Positions 1-7,373 of a DNA stretch of 64,000 bases are shown in pieces; positions within the stretch are counted from its first letter, which is position 1, and the number at the start of each line of letters is the position of its first letter. A model generated the notes under the pieces. It searched no databases. It was given only the letters and a program-made list of their open reading frames with translations, and was not told the origin of the DNA. The DNA is from an uncultured Maricaulis sp. Lineage in GTDB: Bacteria; Pseudomonadota; Alphaproteobacteria; Caulobacterales; Maricaulaceae. The position numbers and the translations under genes were made by a program. The stretch lies in NCBI RefSeq assembly GCF_947259345.1, contig NZ_CAMYLS010000007.1, positions 1 to 64,000 of the forward strand. The letters are read 5' to 3'.

Positions 1-502
1 CGCCGGGATGACGGTGTGTGGGGCGGGCTTTTGCAGAAAACTTATCCCCACCCCCTCGGCGCCAGCGCATACTCCCCTTGTTCCCGCGTCACCTGAGGCC
101 CGGATTGGTTATCCGGGGGCGTGGGGAGGACGGAGCTCGTCCGGTGGGGTGGATTTGACCACCACCCGACCCGGCGTGGCCATCGGCAGGACGGCGGCAC
201 AAAGCTCGACCGTTTGATCCTGTCGGTTTCGAGACGGGGCCGGTAACGGCCCTGAGTAAATCTCCGTGTGCGAGGTGCCCCCGGCGCCACCCACAAACAC
301 TTCCATAGCAAGGCACCGGCAAGGCACCTCGCACCCCTCTACGGCCCACACCGCCAGGCGAAATCGTCATGGCGCGGGCAAACCTGTCGATCACTTCAAA
401 CACAGGAAAGGAGCCCTTCTGGCGCGCCTTCCCGCCTGCCATCCGGGCATTCCAGTCTGGCGCTGTTGCGTCGCCAGGCGGGCGGGAAGGCCGCTGAACG
501 GT
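1..502. other. Intergenic region rich in inverted repeats, no confident gene
   Basis: No reading frame here looks like a protein and I recognise no RNA gene. The stretch carries several inverted repeats: a 7-bp pair around 99-117, a perfect 12-bp pair (268-279 with 323-334, 43-base loop), and an imperfect long pair near 429-492. The first bases resemble the tail of the CCGGGATGACGG-type palindromic repeats common in alphaproteobacterial intergenic DNA. An unrecognised structured RNA cannot be excluded. Confidence 0.4.
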
Positions 503-533
503 CAAAAAAAAAGCCGACCCCGAAGGGTCGGCT
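503..533 (-). terminator. Rho-independent terminator of the kduD operon
   Basis: On the minus strand, a 9-bp stem (AGCCGACCC with GGGTCGGCT, 512-533) closed by a four-base loop is followed by nine T residues. It sits 26 bases past the kduD stop codon, so it ends the uxaC-isomerase-kduD transcript. Stem and T tract are read directly from the sequence. Confidence 0.92.
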
Positions 534-559
534 GGAGGGAAGGTCCGGGAATCTCGTGG

Positions 560-1315
560 CTATCGGGCCAGCCAGCCGCCATCGACGGGCAGGACCGTAC
601 CGTGGACATAGTCGGCGGCCGACGAGGCCAGGAAAACCGCTGCACCACCAAGGTCGGAGGGATCGCCCCAGCGGCCAGCGGGAATGCGCCCGAGGATTTG
701 TTCATTGCGATCGGGATCAGCCTGCAGGGCGGCGGTGTTATTGGTCGCGAAATAGCCCGGCGCGATGGCGTTCACATTGATGCCCCTGGCGGCCCATTCA
801 TTGGCCAGAAGCTTGGTCAGGCCGGCAATCGCGCTCTTGGACGCGGTGTAGGAGGCAACGCGGATACCGCCCTGGAAGGACAGCATGGAGGCGATATTGA
901 TGATCTTGCCGCCCCCGTTCGGGATCATGCGCCTGGCCGCCGCCTGACACAGGAAGAAGGCGGACTTGATGTTCACGTCCATGACGCTGTCCCAGTCTTC
1001 CTCGGTGAAATCCAGCGCGTCATTGCGTTTGATGATGCCGGCATTATTGACCAGGATATCGAGCCGGCCCGCCTGCTCGACCGCCGACGCAACAACGTCT
1101 TCCACGCAGGACGGATCCGAGAAATCAGCCTTGATCTCGTAGTATTTGCGACCGGCAGACTCGACCGCCTCGCCGGTCTCTGCGGCGCTGGAACGACCGG
1201 CCACGACGATGTCGGCCCCGGCTTCCGCCAGCGCAATCGCCATCGCCTGACCGAGGCCGGTATTGCCACCGGTGACGAGTGCCACCTTGCCCGCGAGGTT
1301 GAATGAAAGGCGCAT
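560..1315 (-). CDS. kduD: 2-deoxy-D-gluconate 3-dehydrogenase (KduD/DhuD-type SDR)
   Basis: A 251-residue classical short-chain dehydrogenase. It has the N-terminal nucleotide-binding motif VTGGNTGLGQ, the NNAG motif near residue 91, and the catalytic Ser with YxxxK (SYTASK) around residues 140-160. Family proteins interconvert 3-deoxy-D-glycero-2,5-hexodiulosonate and 2-keto-3-deoxygluconate (KDG) with NAD(P)H in the cytoplasm, a late step in unsaturated uronate (pectin or alginate) breakdown. It is the last gene of the minus-strand uxaC operon, after a sugar-isomerase-like gene, and is followed by a strong terminator. SDRs are hard to assign from sequence alone, but length, motifs and neighbours agree on KduD. 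It might also reduce a keto-uronate, since no tagaturonate reductase gene is present here. Confidence 0.85.
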   Translation of the reverse strand: MRLSFNLAGKVALVTGGNTGLGQAMAIALAEAGADIVVAGRSSAAETGEAVESAGRKYYEIKADFSDPSCVEDVVASAVEQAGRLDILVNNAGIIKRNDALDFTEEDWDSVMDVNIKSAFFLCQAAARRMIPNGGGKIINIASMLSFQGGIRVASYTASKSAIAGLTKLLANEWAARGINVNAIAPGYFATNNTAALQADPDRNEQILGRIPAGRWGDPSDLGGAAVFLASSAADYVHGTVLPVDGGWLAR

Positions 1316-1353
1316 GGATCTCTCCGTTTCTGTCCGTCCGCGCGAAGCGACGG

Positions 1354-1995
1354 CTAGGATGCCCGCACGGTGCGGATATAGTCCGCGATCGCGTCATCCT
1401 GGCAGTGGGCAAAGAAGAGCTGTTCGAACTTCTCGCCCGCGATGGCGGCCTTCAGCAGGTCCTGGTCGACCGTCTTCAGCACGGTGAGCATGTCATGGCA
1501 GGACGCTGCTTTGAGATCCGCAACAATGCCGCGGTTCTTCGCCATTACGGCGGCGCGCTCTTTCGGGTAACCGGCCCCACGCTCATGCTCCAGCAGCTTG
1601 CGGAAGCAGTCCTGCAGATTGAGCTCGGCGGCCCAGCCGAAGCCCTTGGCATAGGGCATGGAGATCGCATTGCCGTCATTGATCTGGCCAAACAGGAAGG
1701 CGTCGGTCGGATCGACCACAAGGCCACAGAACACGCCCGGCATGGCGTTACAGGCGAGATTGGAGCCAACACCCGTACCGCAGCCGGTAACAACAAAGTC
1801 CACGGCCTTGGAATTGATCAGAAGGCCCGCGAGAAGCCCGTTCATCGGATAGGTGAGCGAGGCGTCGTCCTCGAGCGTGTACATCCCGTAGTGATGGACC
1901 TCATGGCCCAGCGGCTCGGCCACGGCCGTCAGGGCGTCATGCACAATACCGCTCTTGGCGGCCTGGCTGTTTTCAATGATGAGCGCGATCTTCAT
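1354..1995 (-). CDS. RpiB/LacAB-family sugar isomerase, candidate DhuI-type keturonate isomerase
   Basis: A 213-residue protein with the RpiB/LacA/LacB fold signature: an N-terminal MKIALIIENSQ strand, the active-site stretch VTGCGTGVGSNLACN near residues 70-85, and the downstream NDGNAISMPYAKG segment. Ordinary RpiB is about 150 residues; this longer form has an extra C-terminal helical region. It lies between uxaC and kduD with short gaps, so it should act in uronate catabolism. In streptococci an RpiB-type enzyme, DhuI, replaces KduI and isomerises 4-deoxy-L-threo-5-hexosulose uronate before the DhuD dehydrogenase step. The same pairing here makes DhuI-like activity the best guess. That assignment is inferred from context; a pentose- or hexose-phosphate isomerase role cannot be excluded. 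Confidence 0.7.
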   Translation of the reverse strand: MKIALIIENSQAAKSGIVHDALTAVAEPLGHEVHHYGMYTLEDDASLTYPMNGLLAGLLINSKAVDFVVTGCGTGVGSNLACNAMPGVFCGLVVDPTDAFLFGQINDGNAISMPYAKGFGWAAELNLQDCFRKLLEHERGAGYPKERAAVMAKNRGIVADLKAASCHDMLTVLKTVDQDLLKAAIAGEKFEQLFFAHCQDDAIADYIRTVRAS

Positions 1996-2009
1996 GGGAA
2001 TGTCCTGTC

Positions 2010-3434
2010 TCAGGTTTCTACGTCGAGTTTGTAGGCGCGTTTCGCCAGATTGTAGGTGAGGTCGATGATCAGTTCGGCCGCTTCGTCGATGGCAAGGCGG
2101 TGCTCGGCTACCAGCCGGGCGAGGAAGGCGCTGTCCACGCGCCGGGCCACATCATGCCGGGCCGGAATGGAGAGAAAGGCGCGGGTGTCGTCATTGAAGC
2201 CAACCGTGTTGTAGAAACCGGCCGTTTCGGTGGTCTGCTCGCGAAAGCGCGTCATGCCTTCCGGACTGTCATGGAACCACCAGGCCGGCCCCAGTTTGAG
2301 GGCCGGATAGTGACCGGCCAGCGGCGCCAGCTCGCGCGAGTAGGTCGTCTCGTCGAGCGTGAAGACGATACAGCCGAAATCCGGCTCATTGCCGAAGCGG
2401 TTGAGGAGGGGTCGCAGCGCTTCGACATATTCGGTGGGAACCGGAATGTCGGCGCCCTTGTCCCGGCCATGACTGTCGAAAAGCGGGCCATTGTGATTGC
2501 GGCAGGAACCGGGGTGGATCTGCATGACCAGGCCATCCTCCAGGCTCATCGCCGCCATTTCAGTCAGCATTTGCGCACGGAAAAGCTCGGCATCACCCTC
2601 GCGACCCTTGCGGCTGACCAGACGATCAAACAGGGCCCGGCTCTCGCCCGGGTCCAGGTCCGCGGTCCGCGCTGTCGGGTGCCCGTGATCGGTCGAGGTC
2701 GCGCCCGCCGCCATGAAGTCAATGCGCCGCTGGCGGTGGGCGGCCAGATAGCCATCCCAGTTAAAGACATCTTCGCCAGTGACTTCGCCGAAGGCTTCCA
2801 GCGATGAGAAAAAGTCCTCGTGATCCGCATCGATCACCGGATCCGGCCGATAGGCCGTGATCACCCGACCGGACCAGTCCGAGCGGGCGATTGCGTGATG
2901 ATGATCAAGCGTATCGACGGGCGATTCTGTCGTTGCGATGAGTTCGATATTGAAGCGATCGAACAAGGCGCGCGGCCGGAAGGCCTCGGTCCTGAGCGCG
3001 ACATCGATCGCGTCGTAAATCGCGTCGGCGCTGGCGGCGTTCAGCCGCTCGGTAATGCCAAAGACCTCAACCAGGACATGGTTCAGCCACATCGCCGACG
3101 GCGTACCCCGGAACAGGTAATAATGCTCCGCAAACAGGCGCCAGGCTGCACGCGGATCGGTTGACGGCACGCCCTGCCGGTCCGGAATGGCGAGGTCGGC
3201 CAGACGGATTCCCTGGCTGTAGAGCATGCGGAAAATATAGTGGTCCGGCGCCAGAAGCAGGGCGGTCGGGTTTTCGAAAGCGGCATTCCCGGCGAACCAG
3301 CGCGGGTCCGTATGACCGTGCGGCGAGATGATCGGCAGATGCTTCACAGAGGCATACAATTCGCGGGCAATCCCGCGCACGACCGGGTCGGCGGGGAAGA
3401 GGCGATCCTCGTGAAAAAATGTCGTTTCGGGCAT
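2010..3434 (-). CDS. uxaC: Uronate (glucuronate/galacturonate) isomerase UxaC
   Basis: A 474-residue protein of the usual UxaC length. It has the metal-binding SPHGHTD motif near residue 38, the substrate-region signature STDHGHPT near residue 247, and a closing DLTYNLAKRAY segment. UxaC belongs to the amidohydrolase-fold superfamily and converts D-glucuronate to D-fructuronate and D-galacturonate to D-tagaturonate in the cytoplasm. It is first in a three-gene minus-strand operon with the isomerase-like gene and kduD. A LacI-type operator-like site lies 38-52 bases upstream of its start (3472-3486), in the right place for repression. Confidence 0.96.
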   Translation of the reverse strand: MPETTFFHEDRLFPADPVVRGIARELYASVKHLPIISPHGHTDPRWFAGNAAFENPTALLLAPDHYIFRMLYSQGIRLADLAIPDRQGVPSTDPRAAWRLFAEHYYLFRGTPSAMWLNHVLVEVFGITERLNAASADAIYDAIDVALRTEAFRPRALFDRFNIELIATTESPVDTLDHHHAIARSDWSGRVITAYRPDPVIDADHEDFFSSLEAFGEVTGEDVFNWDGYLAAHRQRRIDFMAAGATSTDHGHPTARTADLDPGESRALFDRLVSRKGREGDAELFRAQMLTEMAAMSLEDGLVMQIHPGSCRNHNGPLFDSHGRDKGADIPVPTEYVEALRPLLNRFGNEPDFGCIVFTLDETTYSRELAPLAGHYPALKLGPAWWFHDSPEGMTRFREQTTETAGFYNTVGFNDDTRAFLSIPARHDVARRVDSAFLARLVAEHRLAIDEAAELIIDLTYNLAKRAYKLDVET

Positions 3435-3471
3435 GGATGACCATCCTGTCCAGCGGACTCTCGAGCACGAA

Positions 3472-3486
3472 GGTAACCGGTGTCAT
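3472..3486 (-). promoter_or_regulatory. LacI-family operator-like site upstream of uxaC
   Basis: Read on the minus strand this is ATGACACCGGTTACC, a near-palindrome around a central CG as is usual for LacI-family operators. The same sequence recurs at 4747 upstream of uxaA, and close variants occur at 14446 and 14546 upstream of the TonB receptor. Regulation by the adjacent LacI protein is inferred. Confidence 0.8.
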
Positions 3487-3551
3487 ATTGAGTTTCAACC
3501 GGCAGTGACGGGAGCCGATCAGTGCAAATCCTGCCCGTCAGTTCAAGCGTG

Positions 3552-4670
3552 TCATTGCGGGGGTGCGGTCGTATCCCGGATGACCAGGCTGGGCAGGGCG
3601 CGCGGATCCTGTTGCTCGATCTCGGCAGCCGATTGCGGATTGACCAGCTTTGTCGATGCCCGGCGCCCGATTTCACGGGTCGGGGTATGAACAGTAGTCA
3701 GGCGCGGCCAGAGGCGTTCCGCGAGCTGAAAATTGTCATAGCCAACCACGGACAAGTCGTCCGGCACCCGGATGTCGAGTGAGCGGGCAGCCTGCAGAAC
3801 ACCGGCGGCCATTTCGTCATTGGCTGCGAAGATCGCCGTTGGCCTGTCCGGGCGCTGGAGAAGGTCGCGCGCGCACTCATAACCGGACTCGAACGTATAG
3901 GCGCCCTGGACCACCAGGTCTTCAGTCAGAGAAAGCTCGGCGTCCGACAGCGCCTCTTCAAGGCCACGCCGGCGCTCGTGAGACGATCGGAAAGACTGGC
4001 GCCCGGAGATAAAACCGATCCGCCGGTGCCCCAGCTCGGCGAGATGGCGGCCGGCCGCGACGCCGCCAAGATGGTCGTGCGAAACAATCATGTGTTCCGG
4101 CTCATCCAGCGAGACGGACGCGATGCGGATGAACTCGCATCCGATCTGGCGCAGGATTGGCGGAACCCGCTCGTCCTCCGAAACCGATGGGGTCAGGATG
4201 ACGCCATAGAGCTTCTGGCGCTCCACAAAATTGCGAACATCTTCCAGGAAGGTCTCGCTGGCCCGGTCGCAAGGGTGAACTACCAGCTCGAACCCGGTCC
4301 CGCGCATACCGTCCAGCAGGCCCTGCTGCATGTTGACGACATATTGCGGATTGGGGTTGTCGTAGATCATCCCGATCAGAAAGGAGCGCCGAAAGGCGAG
4401 CCCGCGCGCCTGCGGGTCCGGCGCATAGCCGATCTCGTGCATGACGCGAAGAATGGCTTCGCGCGTATCCTCCTTGACCGCCGGCGACTTGTTGATGACG
4501 CGCGAAACTGTCTTTTTCGAGACGCCTGTCAGCCGGGCGACATCATTGATGGTCGGGCGACGGTCCTTGAATTCATCCCGCAGGCTTTTTGCGGCCTCGG
4601 GCTGGTCTGGCGTGTCGCCATCAATCATCGCTAAGATTCCCCCGAGGTCATCCACCCCATAAATGTCCAC
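3552..4670 (-). CDS. LacI-family transcriptional repressor of the uronate locus
   Basis: A 372-residue LacI/GalR regulator. The N-terminal helix-turn-helix (PTINDVARLTGVSKKTVSR, about residues 38-57) is followed by the hinge and a periplasmic-binding-protein-like ligand domain (typical VVGYDN segment near residue 318). It lies between the uxaC operon and the divergent uxaA operon; each has a copy of one palindromic site, so it probably senses a uronate or KDG-type inducer. The start given is a GTG with AAGGAG about ten bases upstream. An internal ATG at 4628, preceded by GGGGGA, is equally plausible and would remove a 14-residue tail not needed by the fold. Equivalent regulators are called UxuR, KdgR or AguR; I cannot pick a name. 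Confidence 0.88.
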   Translation of the reverse strand: MDIYGVDDLGGILAMIDGDTPDQPEAAKSLRDEFKDRRPTINDVARLTGVSKKTVSRVINKSPAVKEDTREAILRVMHEIGYAPDPQARGLAFRRSFLIGMIYDNPNPQYVVNMQQGLLDGMRGTGFELVVHPCDRASETFLEDVRNFVERQKLYGVILTPSVSEDERVPPILRQIGCEFIRIASVSLDEPEHMIVSHDHLGGVAAGRHLAELGHRRIGFISGRQSFRSSHERRRGLEEALSDAELSLTEDLVVQGAYTFESGYECARDLLQRPDRPTAIFAANDEMAAGVLQAARSLDIRVPDDLSVVGYDNFQLAERLWPRLTTVHTPTREIGRRASTKLVNPQSAAEIEQQDPRALPSLVIRDTTAPPQ

Positions 4671-4746
4671 TACAGGACATCTCCTTGCTTGTCATGCTTT
4701 TACGGCGGGCTGTGGCCGGCCGTGAAATTTTCCCTTTCCGAAGAAA

Positions 4747-4763
4747 ATGACACCGGTTACCAT
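4747..4763 (+). promoter_or_regulatory. LacI-family operator-like site upstream of uxaA
   Basis: ATGACACCGGTTACCAT, ending 26 bases before the uxaA ATG. Its core is identical to the site before uxaC (3472), and it has a central CG with inverted half-sites. It lies between the divergent lacI-type gene and uxaA, so it could control both. Confidence 0.82.
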
Positions 4764-4789
4764 CCTGGCCAGCAAGGGTGAGAGCGACC

Positions 4790-6301
4790 ATGAATGTCAT
4801 CGACAGAATTACCGCCGGACGAGGGCTTGTCGTCCATCCTGACGACCGCGTCGGCGTCGCCGTCACGGCACTGGCCAAGGGCGATCGACCCGGTGCCAAT
4901 CTGCCGCGTCTGGTCGATGACATTCCGCCCGGTCACAAATTCGCCCTCGCCGATATTCGGGCCGGGAATCCGGTTACCAAATATGGCGCCGAAATCGGCC
5001 GGGCGCGATGCGACATCGCCGCCGGCGCCCACGTCCACAGCCATAATCTGGAGACGCAACTGCGGGGCGAACAGGTTTACGCCCACGCCGGCGCGGCTCC
5101 GCGCCCTGTCGCCACACAATCGGCCGATAGCGCCAGTTTCATGGGCTATCGCCGCTTTGACGGACGCGTCGGCATTCGCAACGAGATCTGGGTCATCGCC
5201 ACGGTCGGCTGCGTCAATCGGACGGCCGAACGGATAGCCCGCATGGCCGCCAATCAGGTCCGCGGACAAGTGGACGGCGTCCATGCCATTACCCACCCAT
5301 TCGGTTGCTCCCAGCTCGGCGATGATCTCGACCGGACCCGCGCCATCCTGGCCGGTCTGGCGCAGAATCCGAATGCAGGAGGCGTCCTCCTCGTCGGTTT
5401 GGGCTGCGAGTCAAACCAGTACCGCGCCCTGCTTGATGCGATGCCTGACACCGATCCGCTGCGTGTGCGGGCATTCGCCTGCCAGGATGCGGGCGATGAG
5501 CTCGACACCGGCATCGCCTCGGTGGTCGAGATCGCCGAACATATGAGCCAGATGGACCGGCGAGAACCGTGTCCTGCCTCCGATCTCGTCATCGGCCTAA
5601 AATGCGGGGGATCAGACGCCTTTTCCGGACTGACCGCCAATCCGCTCCTCGGCCGGATCACTGACCGTCTCGACGCCGCAGGCGGCAGCACGATTCTGAC
5701 GGAAGTGCCCGAGATGTTCGGCGCCGAACACCTGCTCATGGCACGCGCCGCATCACGCGACGTGCATGCCGCGATCGGCACGATGATGAACCGCTTCAAG
5801 CGGTATTTCCTGGGTCATGGCGAGCCTGTCCACGCCAACCCCTCACCGGGAAATCTCGAAGGCGGGATCACCACGCTGGAGGAGAAATCCCTGGGTGGGG
5901 TCCAGAAAGCCGGAAACGCCCCGGTCGTGGACGTGCTGGACTATGGCGACCGGTTGCGCCGCAACGGTTTGAGCCTGCTGGAATCGCCCGGCAATGACGC
6001 GGTTTCAACCACCGCTCTCGCGGCCGCCGGAGCCACAATCATACTCTTCACCACCGGGCGCGGCACGCCGCTCGGCACGATGGTCCCGACACTGAAACTC
6101 TCTACCCAAACCAGCTTGGCCGAGCGCAAACCCAACTGGATCGACTTTGACGCCGGCGCCATTCTGGACGGGGAGGCCGCTGACGACACAGCCGACCGGC
6201 TTTGGCAGACAATACTGGACGTCGCTGGCGGCAAGCGGGCGCGCAACGAGCTCTATGATGAACGCCAGATCGCCCTGTGGAAGGGCGGCGTGACGCTCTG
6301 A
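4790..6301 (+). CDS. uxaA: Altronate dehydratase, full-length UxaA
   Basis: A 503-residue altronate dehydratase. It has an N-terminal SAF-type domain (about residues 1-95, including HVHSHNLET) followed by the catalytic domain beginning GYRRFDGRVGIRNE. Conserved segments include FGCSQLGDD, VIGLKCGGSD and the C-terminal TTGRGTPLG. UxaA dehydrates D-altronate to 2-keto-3-deoxy-D-gluconate using iron. An upstream in-frame GTG (4778) is possible, but the ATG at 4790 has a GAGAG at good spacing and matches the family start. It leads a plus-strand operon with the KDG kinase and an exported esterase, under an operator-like site at 4747. No tagaturonate reductase (UxaB), the preceding step, is present in the window. 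Confidence 0.95.
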   Translation: MNVIDRITAGRGLVVHPDDRVGVAVTALAKGDRPGANLPRLVDDIPPGHKFALADIRAGNPVTKYGAEIGRARCDIAAGAHVHSHNLETQLRGEQVYAHAGAAPRPVATQSADSASFMGYRRFDGRVGIRNEIWVIATVGCVNRTAERIARMAANQVRGQVDGVHAITHPFGCSQLGDDLDRTRAILAGLAQNPNAGGVLLVGLGCESNQYRALLDAMPDTDPLRVRAFACQDAGDELDTGIASVVEIAEHMSQMDRREPCPASDLVIGLKCGGSDAFSGLTANPLLGRITDRLDAAGGSTILTEVPEMFGAEHLLMARAASRDVHAAIGTMMNRFKRYFLGHGEPVHANPSPGNLEGGITTLEEKSLGGVQKAGNAPVVDVLDYGDRLRRNGLSLLESPGNDAVSTTALAAAGATIILFTTGRGTPLGTMVPTLKLSTQTSLAERKPNWIDFDAGAILDGEAADDTADRLWQTILDVAGGKRARNELYDERQIALWKGGVTL

Positions 6302-6311
6302 GCGCGCGCCG

Positions 6312-7373
6312 ATGACTCACAGCTTTCTACCCATCAAGCCTGCCGGTTCGACGCGCTGGGATGTCGCTGCGCTGGGCGAGGTCATGCTGCGCCTTGATCC
6401 GGGCGAAGGCCGCGTCCGCAATACGCGCCAATTCCAGGTTTGGGAGGGTGGCGGCGAATACAATCTCGCCCGTGCCGCCCGAAAATGTTTCGACCTGTCC
6501 GCGACCGTGGTCACGGCGCTGCCGCGCAATGATGTCGGCTGGCTGGTTGAGGATTGCATCTGCCAAGGCGGCGTCGACACCTCACACATACTCTGGCGCG
6601 ATTTCGATGGAATTGGCCGCAACAATCGGGTCGGTCTCAACTTCGTCGAACGCGGCTTCGGCCCGCGCCCGGCCCTGGGCGTCTCCGATCGCGGTCATAG
6701 CGCCGCCTCGGCGCTCAAGCCGGGCGAGGTTGATTGGGAAAGCCTGTTTGGAGACGAGGGCGTGCGCTGGTTCCATACCGGCGGCATTTTCGCCGCTCTC
6801 AGCGAAACCACCACCGCTCTCACGCTCGAAGCCATCGCGGCCGCTCGCCAACATGGTGTCGTCGTGTCCTACGACCTCAACTACCGCGCCTCACTATGGG
6901 CGTCACGTGGCGGATCAGCAGCTGCACGCGCGCTCAATCGCAAGATCGCGCCCCATGTTGATGTCCTGTTTGGCGCCGAAGGCCTGGGCGACGCGCCGTC
7001 TGGCGGTGACCCGCGCGCGGCGATCGAAAGCGCAGTCGCCGATTTCCCCAATCTGCGTGTGGTCGCCACGACTTGCCGCACAGCCCGGACCGCCAACAAG
7101 AATGACTGGTCCGCGCTTCTCCATGCGGATGGTGCCTTCCATGCCTCCCGGGAACGCCCGGGCCTCGACATCCTCGACCGGGTTGGCGGTGGAGATGCCT
7201 TCGCGTCCGGTGTGTGCTGGGCCCTCATGGCAGGCAAGAAGCCCGGTGAGGCAGTAGAATATGGCGCCGCTCACGGCGCGCTCGCCATGTCCACACCCGG
7301 CGATGCCTCGATGGCGCGCCTGGACGAGATTGAACGCGCCATCAGGGACAGTGATGCAGGAGTGATCCGATGA
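6312..7373 (+). CDS. kdgK: 2-keto-3-deoxygluconate kinase (PfkB family)
   Basis: A 353-residue PfkB/ribokinase-family sugar kinase. It has the glycine-rich N-terminal motif GGGEYNLARAA and the C-terminal anion-hole/catalytic motif DRVGGGDAFASGV near residue 293. It starts ten bases after uxaA and overlaps the next gene by four bases. Acting on the UxaA/KduD product, it would make 2-keto-3-deoxy-6-phosphogluconate (KDPG) for the Entner-Doudoroff aldolase. PfkB specificity cannot be read from motifs alone; the operon position fixes the assignment. The KDPG aldolase gene is not in this window. Confidence 0.9.
   Translation: MTHSFLPIKPAGSTRWDVAALGEVMLRLDPGEGRVRNTRQFQVWEGGGEYNLARAARKCFDLSATVVTALPRNDVGWLVEDCICQGGVDTSHILWRDFDGIGRNNRVGLNFVERGFGPRPALGVSDRGHSAASALKPGEVDWESLFGDEGVRWFHTGGIFAALSETTTALTLEAIAAARQHGVVVSYDLNYRASLWASRGGSAAARALNRKIAPHVDVLFGAEGLGDAPSGGDPRAAIESAVADFPNLRVVATTCRTARTANKNDWSALLHADGAFHASRERPGLDILDRVGGGDAFASGVCWALMAGKKPGEAVEYGAAHGALAMSTPGDASMARLDEIERAIRDSDAGVIR

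Noticed and set aside
1-502. tmRNA, RNase P RNA or SRP RNA gene
   Set aside because: No tag-peptide coding segment, no RNase P consensus core and no SRP tetraloop region were found on either strand.
266-1306. Long plus-strand open frame opposite kduD
   Set aside because: It is the antisense shadow of a well-conserved SDR gene, has unusual composition and no ribosome-binding site or recognisable domain.
4757-5296. 179-codon minus-strand frame opposite uxaA
   Set aside because: Antisense to the conserved altronate dehydratase domain; composition is typical of GC-rich shadows.
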